Part shown: piece by piece, positions 17,160-18,582 of the stretch
How positions within the stretch are numbered: position 1 is the first letter of the stretch
Layout: the number at the start of each line of letters is the position of its first letter
Assembly (NCBI GenBank): GCA_002887195.1
Contig: PJAB01000974.1
Location: 1 to 18,582, forward strand
DNA: 18,582 nt
Reading direction: 5' to 3'
Origin: Chrysochromulina parva
Lineage: Eukaryota > Haptophyta > Prymnesiales > Chrysochromulinaceae
Position numbers and translations under genes: made by a program
Notes under the pieces: generated by a model
Told to the model about the DNA's origin: nothing
What the model saw: the letters and a program-made list of their open reading frames with translations, nothing else
Databases searched by the model: none

Positions 17160-17983
17160 TCCGAAACTAGCACTCACGAGGCCCAGCACATACAGAGCCG
17201 GGCGCGGGCCGCACACCGCACGCGCAACGCACCTCTCACACTCCGGACAGTGTGTCTTCAGTCTTCGCACCTACTGAGGTGATGTGGCGGGGTTGAGTTG
17301 GGGGCCGTTTGGCCGTTTCCATTCAGTCCCGCATTCAAGTTTTGGATTCCAGGATTCCCTAAAACCTAGAACGGCGGCCCGTCGGACGATTTGATCTGAT
17401 CCACGATTTGATCCGATCCCGCAACACCAACAGGATGTGAGCCTGGTGCTGGTCTAGCTTTCGCCCTGGGACCGGGAGGATAAGCGGGATCATGTCGAGC
17501 GGGAAGACGCCGCGCGCGCGCCGCGCGCTGCTGCCCTGCTCGCCAGGTTGCCGAGCGAGCGAGCGTGCAGTTTGATAAACGCACTGATCAAGTTGCCGTG
17601 GGTAACGGGCGAAAGGGAATGACTTAACGTGACTTGACGTGACTTGACTTGGTTCGAAATCATATATCTCTAAATCTCCATAGGACATTTAATTCCCCGA
17701 GATCCTCTACTATTAGTACGGATCGAGGGAGCGGTATGTAAAGACGACCATTCTGGTCGGGGACTGCCACTGCTGACGGCGGAGGAGGTACGCACGTGAG
17801 GCATTATCTGATGGCGCGTGCAAGGCGGCCCTTGTGCTTGGGTCGCGCGCCGATGTCCTCCGCCGCCGGCTCGCCGCTTGCTCGCCCCCAGCAGCCTCTC
17901 CACCACGTCCCGTGCACCACGTGGACAGCTGCTGCTGCTCGCTGTGCCTTCGAGCTGCAGCTCCTTGCCGCGCGCTGCCACGG
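17160..17983. repeat. Right arm of long inverted repeat; upstream of the ankyrin gene
   Basis: Inverted, imperfect copy of the left arm; position 17983 pairs with base 1, and 17160 with about 1410. It lacks the 230-730 block. It ends seven bases before the ATG proposed for the ankyrin gene, so it would hold that gene's promoter and 5' leader. A frame starting MARARRPLCLGRAP at 17811 is open here and in the left arm for about 32 codons; four of the five differences within it fall at third codon positions, then a 14-bp indel breaks the frame. Confidence 0.8.
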
Positions 17984-17989
17984 ACCGTG

Positions 17990-18582
17990 ATGACCACGCC
18001 GCGTCCGTCCCACCCGCAGCCCTCCGCACGCAATCGACCAGGCGAGCAGATGAGCCTCCTGCTTCCTGACACGTACAAACGGCCCGACGCCGAGGTCCTC
18101 CCGCTGATCACGCCAGCAGCAGCCAGAGCGACGGATGCGGTGCGCCGCATTTCGCACACGACGCTCGGGACAGCGCCGCCCGGCGGCGAAGTCATCAACG
18201 GGGCGGGGGCAGGGGAAGGGCCGCAGGGGGAGGCGGCGGCGCGGCCGTACGACTCCGCACATTCGCCATCGCTCGCGCGCCCCCCGCAAGCACCCTGTCC
18301 CTCACATCCGCCGCACCCACCTCATCGCTCACCCACCTCCTCTCTCATTGCTGCTGTGTTCCACGCACAGAGCGGGTACACGCCCCTTCACTACGCCGCT
18401 GCGAAGAGCTCATCGGTGGCGGTGGTGCAGGCGCTCCTCGCGGCGAACCCGGAGGCCGCCAAGGCGACGACCAATGTACGCCGCCCCTCCCCCCTTGCCG
18501 CGTGGATGAGAGGCCCTGAGCGGTCATCAGAGGTCATCATATGTAATCAATGGCAATCAGGGGTCATCATTCGCAATCAGAG
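17990..18582 (+). CDS. Ankyrin-repeat protein, 5' part
   Basis: The frame from the ATG at 17990 stays open to the window end. The clear coding piece is 18371-18475, 35 codons reading SGYTPLHYAAAKSSSVAVVQ and ending KATTN. It carries the ankyrin signature G-x-T-P-L-H-x-A-A and a following helix. It is bounded by an acceptor (GTTCCACGCACAG) and a donor (AAT|GTACGC). The sequence after the donor is intron-type CAATCAGGGGTCATCA repeat, although no stop interrupts it. Residues before the ankyrin exon (MTTPRPSHPQPSARNRPGEQ onward) are Pro/Ala-rich. An intron may separate them, with a phase-0 donor such as GCG|GTGCGC at about 18139, but this is not decided. Ankyrin repeats bind other proteins; the partner is unknown. 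The rest of the gene lies outside the window. Confidence 0.55.
   Translation, partial: MTTPRPSHPQPSARNRPGEQMSLLLPDTYKRPDAEVLPLITPAAARATDAVRRISHTTLGTAPPGGEVINGAGAGEGPQGEAAARPYDSAHSPSLARPPQAPCPSHPPHPPHRSPTSSLIAAVFHAQSGYTPLHYAAAKSSSVAVVQALLAANPEAAKATTNVRRPSPLAAWMRGPERSSEVIICNQWQSGVIIRNQ
18515..18582 (+). repeat. Intron-type GCAATCAG/GGTCATCA repeats
   Basis: Units such as GGTCATCAGAGGTCATCA and GGCAATCAGGGGTCATCA run to the window edge. They are close to the reverse complement of the repeats in intron 1 of the IQ gene (TGATGACCTCTGATGA, CTGATTGCATCC), so the same family is used in introns in both orientations. Confidence 0.75.

Overview
The window looks like nuclear DNA of a eukaryotic alga, most likely a haptophyte of the Prymnesium/Chrysochromulina type. 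The basis is high GC, short spliceosomal GT-AG introns filled with GATTGC/CATCAG-type tandem repeats, many minisatellites, Ala-rich low-complexity proteins, and one protein with a signal peptide followed by a Phe at the expected cleavage site (the usual red-lineage secondary-plastid leader). The lineage is inference; no rRNA or tRNA gene was recognised.

Layout. 1-1410 and 17160-17983 are the two arms of a long imperfect inverted repeat enclosing about 15.7 kb. The left arm carries an extra insertion-like block (230-730). Next come a gene-poor stretch with a 23-bp minisatellite; a minus-strand Ala/Glu/Val-rich plastid-type protein (2288-3868); a divergent basic Ser-rich, probably nuclear protein (4032-4637, +); a four-exon IQ-motif protein (5262-7500, +); a repeat-rich intergenic zone; a small four-exon protein of unknown function (8348-9487, -); a PP2C phosphatase fused to a protein kinase (9692-12804, -); a decapeptide-repeat protein with four membrane segments (13361-16098, -); a MITE-like element (about 16435-16664); and, just outside the right arm, the 5' part of an ankyrin-repeat gene leaving the window (17990-18582, +).

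The strongest signal is the way introns are built. In several genes the intron begins with, ends with, or contains a copy of the adjacent exon, so splicing restores the sequence that existed before a local duplication. In the membrane-protein gene the intron is exactly one 80-bp tandem period with 20-bp identical ends. In the PP2C-kinase gene a 31-bp exon segment is present three times. In the IQ gene the last intron starts with a 28-bp copy of the next exon, and another intron contains a copy of the uninterrupted exon junction. A shared core (GCATGCAAGTGCTCAC) occurs at three loci, each between direct repeats. This fits intron birth by tandem duplication or by introner-like insertion, caught at different ages.

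Splicing decides the protein made in two genes. Without splicing, the PP2C gene encodes a phosphatase only; with it, a phosphatase-kinase fusion of about 988 residues. In the IQ gene, retention of the last intron truncates the third IQ motif. No shared pathway links the genes, though the PP2C-kinase, IQ (calmodulin-binding) and membrane proteins could all belong to signalling.
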